A DNA stretch of 64,000 nucleotides from Pseudoalteromonas phenolica (GCF_005886345.1 NZ_PNEC01000010.1:62001-126000), one strand, 5' to 3'; counted from the stretch's first letter, positions 44,267 through 54,349 are shown. Notes: generated from the sequence alone by a model not told the origin. Made by a program: numbers and translations.

Positions 44267-44879
44267 ATTTAGATAGCCTACGACAATTTGTTCTAACAAA
44301 GTGTGTGGGGTTTTGTGTGATAACTGCAGCGCGATGGTTCGGACAAAAGAAGGTGTATACTTCAAACTCAAAATCATCATTGATCGCTCGACCAACCTGA
44401 TAGAGTGCTGAAACAAAGTTACTATCGACTCTGAAACTGTGTTTTACGACATAGTCACTTTCTAAGTACCAAAAGAGTTCAATGCCTTCATTTTTAGCAT
44501 AGTTACTCAGAACATCCTTTAAAGTTCCACCAGACTCAAATCGTCTCGGTGATTGCTTCCCCGTCCAACTAGGCGATGAGGGCTTAACAACAAGACCGCG
44601 TTGTGCAAGTGCATCATCAAGTGGAAAAGTTGGTTTACCAAGTTCTATGACGAACTGGTCACGATCTGTTTGTCTATCACTAGCGCGGTTGCGAAAGTTC
44701 TCATAAAATTGTGACAAGCCTTTAGCTGCAGCATTAGTCGTTGTACTCATGTCTAAGTTTGTAGGCAATGCGCCGTTTAACACGTAATAAGCTGCTACTA
44801 CCAAAATTGCACTTAATGCTAAATGTTTGGCCCAAAAGCTAAATGAAGACGACTTTTTTCTTTTATTTTTTTTAGCCAT
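44265..44879 (-). CDS. Membrane-anchored TcpQ-domain-like protein
   Basis: A 204-residue protein with a highly basic N-terminus (AKKNKRKK), one membrane helix (about residues 18-38) and a periplasmic C-terminal domain. The domain contains FESGGTLKDVLSNYAKNEG and FWYLESDYVVKHSFRVDSNF, the pattern of the TcpQ/PilL-type domain found in pilus and secretion outer-membrane accessory proteins. No pilus operon is adjacent. Two cysteines near the C-terminus may form a disulfide. An alternative GTG start nine bases upstream exists. It follows lpxL by 11 bp. Confidence 0.65.
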   Translation of the reverse strand: MAKKNKRKKSSSFSFWAKHLALSAILVVAAYYVLNGALPTNLDMSTTTNAAAKGLSQFYENFRNRASDRQTDRDQFVIELGKPTFPLDDALAQRGLVVKPSSPSWTGKQSPRRFESGGTLKDVLSNYAKNEGIELFWYLESDYVVKHSFRVDSNFVSALYQVGRAINDDFEFEVYTFFCPNHRAAVITQNPTHFVRTNCRRLSK

Positions 44880-44890
44880 AACACTCACTT

Positions 44891-45817
44891 TTATTTGTAA
44901 TATGAAGGTGCATCTTTATCAGGACGCGTTTTGAATCTACGATGAAGCCACATATATTGTTCACGAGACTTATCTATTGAAAGCTCCATACGTTCATTCA
45001 CTCGTCTTACGTCACTATTATCATCCCCGCTAGGGAAGTTTTCTAACAATGGATAGATTTCAATATGATACTTTCCAAATCTATCACGATTACCAGATAA
45101 ACTTAAAGCTTCACAGTGTTTACTCGCTGCAAACAATAAAGTACCTGTAGTAGTCGCTGTTTCTTCAACCGCATAAAAAGAGGTAAATTCACAGCGATTC
45201 CTACCATAATCCTGATCGGGTAAGTAATAGCACATCTTTTTGTCTTTTAATGATTTAAGTAACCCTTTGACGTCTTTTTTACCAATCAAAGCCTCATTTG
45301 AACGCAGTCTACCCCGAGTCATAAAGTATTCCATCAAAGCATTATTATGCGGTCGGTAAAAGCCAACGCCAGGCTGAATAGAACCAACAATTCGGCCTAA
45401 CATTTCTAGATGCAACATGTGTGGCACAAGTAATAGTACGCCTTTACCATTTGCTTGAACTTGTTCGATGTATTCAAAGCCTTTGATAGAGCCAATCACA
45501 TTCTTGACACGCCAGTTAGGCCACCACCAAGCCATTCCCGTTTCTAATGTAGCAATACCCGTGTTTTCCATGTTTTCTTTTACTAGTTTCGCTTGCTCTG
45601 CCTCACTCATCTGGGGAAAGCAGAGCTTTATATTTACTTCGGCAATTTTGCGACGTTTCTTAACATATTTGTGGACTAATTTGCCCAGTCCTTTGCCTAA
45701 GCCTATTTGCAGACTTTGTGGTAGCCAAGAAATAAGATACATAAAAAGCACGCCAAGCCAGGTTAACCAATATTTAGGTGCTAAAAATGCTAGTTTAAAT
45801 GATGGATTTGTGACCAC
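44891..45817 (-). CDS. lpxL: Lipid A biosynthesis lauroyl acyltransferase
   Basis: This inner-membrane enzyme adds a secondary acyl chain to the Kdo2-lipid A precursor. From the GTG at 45817 the product is 308 residues (E. coli LpxL 306) and starts like LpxL with FLAPKYWLTWLG. The acyltransferase H-x4-E motif is in HMLHLEMLG, followed by YRPHNNALMEYFMTRGRLRS, LPDQDYG and the C-terminal LHRRFKTRP. GAGAGA precedes the GTG. The longer frame to 45886 begins inside the tolC terminator and is unlikely. Confidence 0.93.
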   Translation of the reverse strand: MVTNPSFKLAFLAPKYWLTWLGVLFMYLISWLPQSLQIGLGKGLGKLVHKYVKKRRKIAEVNIKLCFPQMSEAEQAKLVKENMENTGIATLETGMAWWWPNWRVKNVIGSIKGFEYIEQVQANGKGVLLLVPHMLHLEMLGRIVGSIQPGVGFYRPHNNALMEYFMTRGRLRSNEALIGKKDVKGLLKSLKDKKMCYYLPDQDYGRNRCEFTSFYAVEETATTTGTLLFAASKHCEALSLSGNRDRFGKYHIEIYPLLENFPSGDDNSDVRRVNERMELSIDKSREQYMWLHRRFKTRPDKDAPSYYK

Positions 45818-45874
45818 TAATATTCTCTCGTACTCTGAATTGCAGATAGTGTAACGATAAGCCTTACAAAACAC

Positions 45875-45898
45875 AAAAGCCGGCATGAGCCGGCTTTT
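45875..45898 (-). terminator. Terminator after tolC
   Basis: AAAAGCCGGC and GCCGGCTTTT form a perfect ten-base stem with a four-base loop, about 40 bp after the tolC stop and 57 bp before the lpxL start. It should separate tolC from lpxL. Confidence 0.9.
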
Positions 45899-45937
45899 AA
45901 AACTGTGGAGTAAGTCTCTATCAATAAATTGCTTAAA

Positions 45938-47278
45938 TTAGTTTTTTACTAATCCTTTATTGATAGCTTCAAGATCAGTTCTTGATAATGTACCCGCAGC
46001 TTGTTTAAGCTTTAAAGATGAAAGTACATATTGGTAACGTAAATTAGCGACATTTTTCTTCGCAGCATATAAGTTTTGCGTACTGACTAGTACGTCAACA
46101 ATTGTACGTGTACCAACTTCAAAACCAGCTTCAGTTGCTTGTAGTGCACTTTCAGCAGAAACGACCGCTTGCTCAAGAGCGCGATAGGTTGCGACATCAG
46201 ACATTACTTGGTTGTATGAGGTAATCACTGAACGAGTGATATCACGCATGCTCTTTTCTAAATCTTCACTTGCGGCAACATAATTGGCACGGGCGCGATC
46301 TGTCGCAGCTTGCGTTTTACCACCTGAGTATAAAGGTACATTCAGTGATAAACCTACAGAAGTTGAGTCACTACGAGGTTTATTGTCAGCACCATTGACA
46401 TTGGTTAAACCGTCACCGTAAGAAGCTTCAAAACTTAGTGTTGGATAGTGACCAGCCTGAGCTCTATCAATTTCATCCTCTGCGATTTCTAAAGATGCTT
46501 TAGTGATCTGTAGAGATAAATTACGCTCTTTAGCAATATCAACAAAGTCAGTCGACTTTTTATTTGGTTTAACGGTTGAGAATGTATCTGTATTCAACGC
46601 ATCCAATTTGCTGTGGTATTTACCTGTAATGGTTCTAAGTGTTTCACGTGCTGTTTCAACATCATTTGATGCAACGATTTCGTTAGCAACAGCACGGTCA
46701 AACTGTGCTTGTGCTTCATGTACGTCTGTAATTGCAGTTAAACCTACTTCATAACGCTGTTTGGTTTGCTCTAATTGACGTTCAATGGCACGTTTTTCAG
46801 CTTGTACGAACTCTAGGTTATCTAGCTTACCTAAAACGTCGAAATAACCTTGTGCAATGCGAACAATTAGATCTTGTTGTGCAAGAGCGTATTGTGTATC
46901 AGATTGCAGTGCACGTTTCTCTGCAATACCTAAGCTTTCCCATGTTGATAAATTGAATACACTTTGTCTTAGAACTAAGTTTCTATTAAAAGTGTCGGAG
47001 TAACCGCTTGTTGCTGTATAGCCGTTAGCATCTGAACCACTGAAGCCGTCAGACTCAGATTCTTGGTAGCTCATTGAGAAAGTAAGTGACGGCAATAAAT
47101 CACCCAATGCGCTATCTTTAGCGAATCTTTGCGCATCAGCTTGGGCTTTTGCTTTTAATACCGTAGGATCATTGGCTGTTGCAATGTCGTAAACTTGTAA
47201 TAAATCTTCTGCTTGAGAAAGCGTGCTGGTTAACGCGCAAGATAAACCAACAAGTAGTGATAATAAGCTTTTTTTCAT
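45938..47278 (-). CDS. tolC: TolC family outer-membrane efflux channel
   Basis: TolC is the trimeric outer-membrane duct for tripartite drug pumps and type I secretion. The 446-residue protein has a signal peptide (cleaved near LSQA-ED) and two structural repeats, each with long heptad-rich helices: LIVRIAQGYFDVLGKLDNLE and later VITSYNQVMSDVATYRALEQ. RYEVGLTAITDVHEAQAQFD and GFEVGTRTIVDVLVSTQNLY are the typical repeated turns. The gene is divergent from nudF, as in E. coli, and the gap carries a 16-bp palindrome. Confidence 0.95.
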   Translation of the reverse strand: MKKSLLSLLVGLSCALTSTLSQAEDLLQVYDIATANDPTVLKAKAQADAQRFAKDSALGDLLPSLTFSMSYQESESDGFSGSDANGYTATSGYSDTFNRNLVLRQSVFNLSTWESLGIAEKRALQSDTQYALAQQDLIVRIAQGYFDVLGKLDNLEFVQAEKRAIERQLEQTKQRYEVGLTAITDVHEAQAQFDRAVANEIVASNDVETARETLRTITGKYHSKLDALNTDTFSTVKPNKKSTDFVDIAKERNLSLQITKASLEIAEDEIDRAQAGHYPTLSFEASYGDGLTNVNGADNKPRSDSTSVGLSLNVPLYSGGKTQAATDRARANYVAASEDLEKSMRDITRSVITSYNQVMSDVATYRALEQAVVSAESALQATEAGFEVGTRTIVDVLVSTQNLYAAKKNVANLRYQYVLSSLKLKQAAGTLSRTDLEAINKGLVKN

Positions 47279-47353
47279 TTGTCGCTCGATCCTTAGACAA
47301 TTTTTGTATTGAGAGTATGTTACCTTGTTTTTATCAATAGCAAAGGGGTAAAT

Positions 47354-47369
47354 ACGTAAAAGTTTACGT
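47354..47369. promoter_or_regulatory. Palindrome in the tolC-nudF divergent region
   Basis: ACGTAAA-AG-TTTACGT is a perfect 16-bp inverted repeat near the middle of the 168-bp gap between the divergent starts. A further GTAAA lies at 47348-47352. It looks like an operator of a dimeric regulator; which one cannot be told. Confidence 0.6.
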
Positions 47370-47446
47370 TCAAGTGTAACAGAATATAAAACTTCTATAA
47401 CCGTTATTATTTGCAGGCTATTTATTTATTTTAAAAGAGGATTTTT

Positions 47447-48070
47447 ATGAAATCGTTGAACCAGTTTGATAAAAAAGATGTAAAAATTACATCCATTGAG
47501 CCTGTTTTTAATGGCTTTTTTAAGATCCATGCTTACAAATTTAACCATGCTTTGTTTTCAGGCAGCATGAGTCAAACCGTTCGTCGAGAAATTTTAGAGC
47601 GTGGCCATGCTGTAGCTGTGTTGCCCTATGATGCATCAACTGACTCTGTTTTATTAATTGAACAAATTCGCATAGGGGCGCTTGCAACAAAAGAGTCTCC
47701 TTGGTTATTAGAGTGTATTGCAGGCATGGCTGAGGGGTCGACTGACTATGAAGAAGTGGTTCGTAAAGAAGCCAAAGAAGAGGCCGGTTTAGAACTGCAA
47801 GAACTTGAATTTATGACATCTTATTTATCTAGTCCAGGTGGCACCACTGAGCGATTATATTTATATCTGGCGAAAACAGATTTATCTAAAGCAGGTGGTA
47901 TCTATGGCTTAGATAACGAAGATGAAGATATCAAAGTGCATGTTATGCCCTATGATGAAGCGATTGCACGCCTAAACAGTGGAGAAATTGATAACGCTGC
48001 GACTGTGATTAGTCTACAATGGTTAGCGTTAAATAAAGCCCGTATGTTGGCAAAGTGGCAGGCAGAGTAA
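47447..48070 (+). CDS. nudF: ADP-ribose pyrophosphatase
   Basis: A 207-residue Nudix hydrolase that cleaves ADP-ribose to AMP and ribose 5-phosphate. The Nudix box (GMAEGSTDYEEVVRKEAKEE, continuing into AGLE) follows the family pattern GX5EX7REUXEEXGU, and the NudF-type LSSPGGTTERLYLYLA lies after it. It is the first gene of nudF-yqiB-cpdA-yqiA-parE-parC. AAAGAGG lies upstream of the ATG. Confidence 0.93.
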   Translation: MKSLNQFDKKDVKITSIEPVFNGFFKIHAYKFNHALFSGSMSQTVRREILERGHAVAVLPYDASTDSVLLIEQIRIGALATKESPWLLECIAGMAEGSTDYEEVVRKEAKEEAGLELQELEFMTSYLSSPGGTTERLYLYLAKTDLSKAGGIYGLDNEDEDIKVHVMPYDEAIARLNSGEIDNAATVISLQWLALNKARMLAKWQAE

Positions 48071-48082
48071 AGAGGTGCACAG

Positions 48083-48538
48083 TTGAGTAATGTGGTTACT
48101 AGGCAAGCGTATATTCAATCACTCCCTAAGTATATTACCTTATGTGAGCGTAACTACTTACGCGCGTTAAAAGTATTACCTGAAGAAGTGGTGGGTGAAA
48201 AGAGAAAAATCGTATTAGCCAATGCCAGTTATGAATTGCACATTGATGACTGCGCAAAATACACCACGGATATCTCGATTAAACAAACCTCCACGATCAG
48301 CGACTATCTACCCGAATTAGATATCGCTGTGCGCCTATATCATGATGCGAAAGTGGCAGAAGTGGTGCATCATGATTTTCACCAACGTATTAAGCCCTCT
48401 TACGGTTACCCAAATCCGAGCATGCATCACAAAGATGAAAAATATCAGCTGAATGCTTTTTTAGGTGACTGGCTGATGGCATGTTTAGAAAGTGGCCGAG
48501 TACCTTTAAACTGGGATGTAAACAATGGCATGGTTTGA
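48083..48538 (+). CDS. yqiB: DUF1249 family protein YqiB
   Basis: A 151-residue protein of the DUF1249 family, which is uncharacterised. Typical traits are the N-terminal LPKYITLCERNYLRALKVLP, the DISIKQTS strand and IAVRLYHDAKVAEVVHH, and the C-terminal HHKDEKYQLNAFLGDWL. The start is TTG at 48083, supported by AGAGGTG six bases upstream. It lies between nudF and cpdA, overlapping cpdA by 14 bp, as in E. coli. Confidence 0.88.
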   Translation: MSNVVTRQAYIQSLPKYITLCERNYLRALKVLPEEVVGEKRKIVLANASYELHIDDCAKYTTDISIKQTSTISDYLPELDIAVRLYHDAKVAEVVHHDFHQRIKPSYGYPNPSMHHKDEKYQLNAFLGDWLMACLESGRVPLNWDVNNGMV

Positions 48539-49298
48539 ACAAGCTTATACCTTTGATGCTCGTCATTTAAAACTTGCTCACTTTACTGACTGTCACTTAT
48601 TTGCAAATAAAGAAGGTGAGTATTTTTCTGTTAATACCGCGAATAATTTAGCTGCGACGTTCGAATTCCTCTCTACACAGCAATTAGATGCGGCAATATT
48701 TGGGGGGGATATTACCCAAGATCATACTGCAGAGTCTTATCAATTATTTTCTGAACTGCTTGCTCAAAGTGATTTAACTTGTCCGGTGTTTTGGTTGCCT
48801 GGTAATCATGATGAGCCCAGTGAGTATGCGGCGATTGAAAATACCCAAATACTGCCATATAAAAAACTAGTTGCAGATGGCATTGAAGTATTACTACTAA
48901 ATTCTAAAGGTCAAACTCCAGCAGGTTGGTGTACGCATAGCCACCTAGAAGAATTAAACACGCATTTGTATGAAACTGAACACCATGTACTCGCGCTATG
49001 TCATCACCATCCATTGCCAATCAATGGCTATTTAGATAAACATATTTTAGAAAATGGGCCGCAGCTATTAAATGCTTTGGTTAATAGTGAAAAAGTAAAA
49101 GCGCTTATTCACGGCCATGTGCATAACGATTACTCGCAAAGCTACAGAGAGATGCCTGTTTTAGCAACACCGGCAACCTCGATTCAGTTTTCAAAAGCAA
49201 CGCCAGATTGGCAGCAGAAAAATTTGGGGCCCGCAGTCAGAATAATTGAGTTCTCTCGTTCAGCGTTTAAAACAGAGGTGATATGGTTAAACGCGTAA
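48525..49298 (+). CDS. cpdA: 3',5'-cyclic-AMP phosphodiesterase
   Basis: CpdA hydrolyses cAMP and so limits CRP activity. The 257-residue calcineurin-type metallophosphoesterase has the five metal-binding blocks: AHFTDCHLF, FGGDITQDH, WLPGNHDEP, CHHHPLPI and LIHGHVHNDY. It overlaps yqiB at its start and yqiA at its end (16 bp), pointing to translational coupling. Confidence 0.94.
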   Translation: MAWFEQAYTFDARHLKLAHFTDCHLFANKEGEYFSVNTANNLAATFEFLSTQQLDAAIFGGDITQDHTAESYQLFSELLAQSDLTCPVFWLPGNHDEPSEYAAIENTQILPYKKLVADGIEVLLLNSKGQTPAGWCTHSHLEELNTHLYETEHHVLALCHHHPLPINGYLDKHILENGPQLLNALVNSEKVKALIHGHVHNDYSQSYREMPVLATPATSIQFSKATPDWQQKNLGPAVRIIEFSRSAFKTEVIWLNA

Positions 49299-49849
49299 TT
49301 TATATTCACGGGTTTAATAGCTCAGAGAAGTCATTTAAAGCACAGCAGTTTGGACAATGGGTATCAAGGCATTATCCTGATATTGAGTACATCTCACCGA
49401 GATTACACTTTGATCCCAGAGTTGCCATCATTCAGCTAACACAGCTGATTGACCAGTATACGGTGTTGTTGGGTAGTTCTCTGGGTGGATATTATGCGTC
49501 CTATTTGTCGCAGCTGCATAATATTAAAGCAGTTGTGATTAATCCGGCAGTTAAGCCTTTTGAATTATTAGCAGATTACTTGGGACCGCAGTATAATCCC
49601 TACCAGGGCATGCACTACGAACTGACCTTAGAGCATGTTTCTGCCTTACAATCACTATTTATGACTCATCTTCCTAATCCAGATAAGGTAATGTTGCTTC
49701 AGCAAATGGGAGATGAAGTTTTGCCATTTGAGCAAGCAGTTGATTATTTTAAACAATGCGAGCAACATGTAGAGTTTGCCGGTGATCACAGTTTTATGGG
49801 TTTTGAGCGTTACTTTGACACCGTTGCCAAATTTCTTAAAATCACGTAA
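49283..49849 (+). CDS. yqiA: YqiA family alpha/beta-fold esterase
   Basis: A 188-residue alpha/beta hydrolase. The oxyanion region IYIHGFNSSEKSFKA is at the N-terminus, the nucleophile Ser in LLGSSLGGYYASYL, an Asp near QQMGDEVLPFEQA and the His in AGDHSFMGFE. E. coli YqiA cleaves palmitoyl-CoA and p-nitrophenyl esters; the natural substrate is uncertain. parE follows after 34 bp. Confidence 0.9.
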   Translation: MVKRVIYIHGFNSSEKSFKAQQFGQWVSRHYPDIEYISPRLHFDPRVAIIQLTQLIDQYTVLLGSSLGGYYASYLSQLHNIKAVVINPAVKPFELLADYLGPQYNPYQGMHYELTLEHVSALQSLFMTHLPNPDKVMLLQQMGDEVLPFEQAVDYFKQCEQHVEFAGDHSFMGFERYFDTVAKFLKIT

Positions 49850-49883
49850 AACAAAACGAATAAAAAAGATAAAGAATTAAGCC

Positions 49884-51773
49884 ATGAGCCAGCAGAATTA
49901 TAATGCCGAAGCGATAGAAGTTTTAAACGGGTTAGAGCCTGTAAAACGTCGCCCGGGAATGTACACCGATACCACTCGACCTAACCATTTAGGCCAAGAA
50001 GTAATAGATAACAGTGTTGATGAAGCATTAGCTGGCCACGCAACCAAGATTGACGTCATCCTGCATGAAGATAACTCATTAGAGGTTATCGATGATGGCC
50101 GAGGTATGCCAATTGATATTCACCCTGAAGAAGGTATTCCTGGGGTAGAACTGATCCTGACTAAACTGCATGCTGGTGGTAAGTTCTCAAACAAAAATTA
50201 TCAGTTTTCAGGTGGTCTACACGGGGTAGGTATTTCAGTCGTAAATGCCTTATCAACACGTGTTGAAATTAGCGTTCGTCGTGATGCTCAAGTCTATGAA
50301 ATGGCATTTGAAAACGGCGATAAAGTACAAGACCTAGAAGTCACGGGCACGGTAGGTAAGCGCAATACAGGTACTTCAGTACACTTTTGGCCTGATGCAA
50401 GTTACTTCGATTCAGCAAACTTCTCTTTATCTAAGCTTAATCACTTACTAAAAGCCAAAGCGGTATTATGCCCAGGTTTACGCATTCGCTTTATCAATAA
50501 GCAAACAAAAGAAACGCAAGAATGGCACTATGAAGCCGGTCTTGAAGATTACCTAAAAGACGCAGCAAGTGGTTTCGAAGTATTACCAAAATCTCCTTTT
50601 ACTGGCAGCTTTAGTGGCTCTACTGAAGGGGTTGATTGGGCTTTGCATTGGTTGCCTGAGGGTGGTGAGCTGATCACCGAAAGCTATGTAAACCTTATCC
50701 CAACAGCACAGGGTGGTACCCATGTAAATGGTCTTCGCCAAGGCCTACTAGAGGCCATGCGTGAGTTTTGTGAATTCCGTAATTTATTGCCCCGAGGTGT
50801 TAAGCTAACTCCAGACGATATCTGGGATAAATGTAGCTACGTATTATCGGTGAAGATGCAAGACCCACAATTTGCAGGTCAAACCAAAGAAAAGCTATCT
50901 TCTCGTTCATGTGCGACCTTTGTGTCGGGCATTGTAAAAGATGCCTTTAGTTTATGGTTAAATGAGCACACAGAAACGGCTGAGTTACTGGCAGAATTGT
51001 GTATCAGCAATGCGCAAAAGCGGATGCGCGCAGCGAAAAAAGTGGTGCGTAAAAAGGTCACATCAGGTCCTGCATTACCGGGTAAGCTAACCGACTGTTC
51101 GGGCAGTGAAACGGAGCGTTCAGAGCTATTTCTAGTAGAGGGTGACTCGGCGGGCGGTTCTGCGAAGCAGGCCCGAGACCGTGAATTCCAAGCTATCATG
51201 CCGCTGCGCGGTAAAATCCTAAATACCTGGGAAGTTGAATCAGGGCAAATTCTAGCTTCTCAAGAAGTACATGATATTTCAGTCGCTTTAGGTATCGACC
51301 CTGATTCAACTGATTTATCGGGCCTGCGATATGGCAAAATTTGTATTCTTGCCGATGCTGACTCGGATGGATTACACATTGCAACACTCTTGTGTGCGCT
51401 ATTTGTTAAGCATTTTCCGACCCTAGTCAAAGCGGGCCATGTGTATGTGGCAATGCCGCCATTATTCCGTATCGACATTGGTAAAGAAGTTTATTACGCA
51501 CTCGATGAAGACGAAAAGCGTGGTATTTTAGATAGAATTGAAGCCGAGAAAAAACGCGGTAAAGTGAACGTACAGCGATTCAAAGGTCTGGGTGAGATGA
51601 ACCCAATGCAGTTACGTGAAACGACTATGGATCCAAATACGCGCCGTCTAGTACAGCTGACGCTAGACGAAGAAGAGCACACCATTGAAATGATGGATAT
51701 GCTGCTCGCGAAAAAGCGCTCGGGTGACCGTAAATCATGGCTTGAAGAGCATGGCGACAGAGCCGAAGTTTAA
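49884..51773 (+). CDS. parE: DNA topoisomerase IV subunit B
   Basis: ParE provides the ATPase of topoisomerase IV, which decatenates daughter chromosomes. The 629 residues (E. coli 630) have the GHKL ATPase motifs (EVIDNSVDEALAG, IDDGRGMPIDIH, GLHGVGISVVNAL), the Toprim metal site (LFLVEGDSAGGSA and ADADSDGLHIATL), and the C-terminal QRFKGLGEMNPMQLRETTMD. It is followed by parC with 113 bp between. Confidence 0.97.
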   Translation: MSQQNYNAEAIEVLNGLEPVKRRPGMYTDTTRPNHLGQEVIDNSVDEALAGHATKIDVILHEDNSLEVIDDGRGMPIDIHPEEGIPGVELILTKLHAGGKFSNKNYQFSGGLHGVGISVVNALSTRVEISVRRDAQVYEMAFENGDKVQDLEVTGTVGKRNTGTSVHFWPDASYFDSANFSLSKLNHLLKAKAVLCPGLRIRFINKQTKETQEWHYEAGLEDYLKDAASGFEVLPKSPFTGSFSGSTEGVDWALHWLPEGGELITESYVNLIPTAQGGTHVNGLRQGLLEAMREFCEFRNLLPRGVKLTPDDIWDKCSYVLSVKMQDPQFAGQTKEKLSSRSCATFVSGIVKDAFSLWLNEHTETAELLAELCISNAQKRMRAAKKVVRKKVTSGPALPGKLTDCSGSETERSELFLVEGDSAGGSAKQARDREFQAIMPLRGKILNTWEVESGQILASQEVHDISVALGIDPDSTDLSGLRYGKICILADADSDGLHIATLLCALFVKHFPTLVKAGHVYVAMPPLFRIDIGKEVYYALDEDEKRGILDRIEAEKKRGKVNVQRFKGLGEMNPMQLRETTMDPNTRRLVQLTLDEEEHTIEMMDMLLAKKRSGDRKSWLEEHGDRAEV

Positions 51774-51886
51774 GAGTAGATTTTAAAATTGAGTAGCCGC
51801 TAAACGATATAATCATTAGCGGCTTTGTACGTTTTGTTCATTTCAATCAATGAAAGCGTATAAAGATAATAACAATAGGGCGCGAT

Positions 51887-54184
51887 ATGACAGATCCGCA
51901 AACCTTGTCCTTACAGGGCATAGAACAACAAACTATGGGGCGTTTTACCGAAGACGCCTACCTCAATTATTCCATGTACGTGATCATGGACCGTGCACTG
52001 CCACATATTGGTGATGGTTTAAAGCCAGTGCAACGTCGTATTGTGTATGCGATGAGTGAGCTGGGTCTTTCAGCTGCTGCTAAGTATAAAAAATCAGCAC
52101 GTACAGTCGGTGATGTACTGGGTAAATACCACCCTCACGGTGACAGCGCGTGTTACGAAGCCATGGTATTAATGGCGCAGCCGTTCTCATACCGATACCC
52201 GCTCGTTGATGGTCAAGGTAACTGGGGGGCTGCGGACGATCCTAAGTCGTTCGCGGCCATGCGTTATACTGAAGCCCGATTATCTAAATTCTCAGAAGTG
52301 CTATTAAAAGAACTTGGCCAAGGTACAGTTGATTGGACCCCTAATTTCGACGGCACCATGAACGAACCTCAAGTGCTGCCAGCGCGTTTACCTCATATAT
52401 TACTTAATGGCGTAACGGGTATTGCGGTAGGTATGGCGACAGATATACCGCCACATAATGTTCGAGAGTTAGCTTCTGCCTGTTGTACATTACTTGATAA
52501 ACCAAAAACAACCTTGGAAGAGTTGTTAGAGCTCGTTCAAGCACCTGACTACCCAACTGATGCTGAAATTATCACGCCAAAAGCGGATATTCAGAAAATC
52601 TACACCACGGGTAAAGGCTCAATAAAAATGCGTGCGGTTTACACTGAAGAGCAAGGAGAAGTGGTGATCACTGCCTTACCGCATCAGTGTTCGGGCGCTA
52701 AAGTATTAGAGCAAATTGCAGCGCAGATGACAGCGAAAAAGCTGCCTATGGTTGCAGACCTTCGCGATGAATCAGATCATGAAAACCCAACACGCATTGT
52801 GATTGTACCTCGTTCAAATCGAGTTAAAGTCGATCCTCTGATGGCGCACTTATTTGCAACCACAGATTTAGAGAAAAGCTATCGTGTTAACTTAAACATG
52901 ATTGGCTTGGATGGCAGACCGCAAGTTAAAGATTTACGCTCAATCTTAGCGGAATGGCTTGTGTTCCGCCGTGAAACAGTACGTCGTCGTTTGCAGTATC
53001 GTTTAGATAAAGTGTTAGCTCGACTGCATATTTTAGAAGGTTTAATGATTGCCTTCTTAAACATCGATGAAGTCATTGAAATTATCCGTAATGAAGATAA
53101 TCCAAAAGCAGAGTTGATGTCGCGCTTTGGATTATCAGACAAGCAAGCTGAAGCCATTCTTGATCTAAAGCTTCGTCATTTAGCGAAGTTAGAAGAGATG
53201 AAAATCAAAGGCGAGCAAGATGAACTTGCGGCAGAGCGTGACAAGCTAGAGCTTACGCTTGGCTCGGAGCGTCGTATGTCTACTTTGATGAAAAAAGAAA
53301 TTCAAGAAGCCGCAGAGCTCTATGGCGATGAACGTCGCTCGCCAGTGGTTGAGCGTGGTGAATCAAAAGCGTTAAGTGAAAAAGACTTAATTCCTTCAGA
53401 AGCTGTGACTGTTGTACTCTCTGAAAAAGGTTGGGCGCGTGTTGCTAAAGGCCATGATATTGATGCAGAAGGCTTGAACTATCGATCAGGTGATGAATAT
53501 AAAGCCTCGGCAAGGGGTAAGAGCAACCAACCAGCCGTATTCTTAGACAGTACTGGGCGCGCGTTTGCGACTGATGCCCACAGCTTACCGTCAGCCAGAA
53601 GTCAAGGTGAACCAATGACTGGTCGCTTTAGCTTAGCGGGCGGCGCGACATTTGAACATGTGGTGATGGGTGAAGAAGAAGAGCTTTACTTGATGGCAAC
53701 TGATGGCGGTTATGGCTTTATTACAGGCTTCAATGACTTAGTCAGTAAGAATAAAAATGGTAAAGCGCTAGTAACCGTGCCGAAAGGAGCTGAGCTCATA
53801 GCACCTATTTCTGTGAATGATGTTGCAACAGATCGTTGTATGGCAATTTCGAATGAAGGTCGAATGCTTATTTTCCCACTGCGTGATTTACCTAAACTGG
53901 CTAAAGGTAAAGGTAATAAGATCATTTCTATTCCAAGTGCGAAAGTACAAGCGCGTGAAGAGTTTGTAAAAGTACTCGCGTGTGTGCCAGATGGTGCATC
54001 GGTTACATTGCATGCAGGTAAGCGCAAACTAACTCTTAAGCCTAGTGATTTAGAACATTATTATGGTGAGCGTGGTCGTCGTGGTAATAAACTACCAAGA
54101 GGGCTTCAACGTGTTGATGAATACGAAATTGAGTTTACCAAAGCGGAGCCTATTGAAGAAGCCCCGTCAGAAAGCTCAGAGTAA
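51887..54184 (+). CDS. parC: DNA topoisomerase IV subunit A
   Basis: ParC is the DNA-cleaving subunit. The 765-residue protein has the winged-helix region [16 protein letters not shown], with the Ser and Glu of the quinolone-resistance region in wild-type form, and the catalytic Tyr in [11 protein letters not shown]. The C-terminal beta-pinwheel is of the ParC type, without the GyrA box. A terminator follows directly. Confidence 0.97.
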   Translation: MTDPQTLSLQGIEQQTMGRFTEDAYLNYSMYVIMDRALPHIGDGLKPVQRRIVYAMSELGLSAAAKYKKSARTVGDVLGKYHPHGDSACYEAMVLMAQPFSYRYPLVDGQGNWGAADDPKSFAAMRYTEARLSKFSEVLLKELGQGTVDWTPNFDGTMNEPQVLPARLPHILLNGVTGIAVGMATDIPPHNVRELASACCTLLDKPKTTLEELLELVQAPDYPTDAEIITPKADIQKIYTTGKGSIKMRAVYTEEQGEVVITALPHQCSGAKVLEQIAAQMTAKKLPMVADLRDESDHENPTRIVIVPRSNRVKVDPLMAHLFATTDLEKSYRVNLNMIGLDGRPQVKDLRSILAEWLVFRRETVRRRLQYRLDKVLARLHILEGLMIAFLNIDEVIEIIRNEDNPKAELMSRFGLSDKQAEAILDLKLRHLAKLEEMKIKGEQDELAAERDKLELTLGSERRMSTLMKKEIQEAAELYGDERRSPVVERGESKALSEKDLIPSEAVTVVLSEKGWARVAKGHDIDAEGLNYRSGDEYKASARGKSNQPAVFLDSTGRAFATDAHSLPSARSQGEPMTGRFSLAGGATFEHVVMGEEEELYLMATDGGYGFITGFNDLVSKNKNGKALVTVPKGAELIAPISVNDVATDRCMAISNEGRMLIFPLRDLPKLAKGKGNKIISIPSAKVQAREEFVKVLACVPDGASVTLHAGKRKLTLKPSDLEHYYGERGRRGNKLPRGLQRVDEYEIEFTKAEPIEEAPSESSE

Positions 54185-54198
54185 GCGTCTAAGTTTTG

Positions 54199-54223
54199 AA
54201 AGCCCGCAATTGCGGGCTTTTTT
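54199..54223 (+). terminator. Terminator after parC
   Basis: AAAGCCCGCA and TGCGGGCTTT form a perfect stem with almost no loop when the inner AATT is left unpaired, followed by TTT. It lies 14 bp after the parC stop. Confidence 0.88.
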
Positions 54224-54349
54224 AATGGCTAATCGTATTGGTTAATTAACTGAATTATAAAGATAAAATTTCGTGTCGGGTAAAAGTCGTGGTTGAGTTG
54301 CTGTACTTTGTTCATAGTGATCACGTTGGAAGCAAGGAAACAAGAAATA

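Noticed and set aside
47348..47360. CpxR box before tolC
   Set aside because: The two GTAAA copies are three bases apart, outside the known CpxR spacing; the perfect palindrome explains the sequence better.
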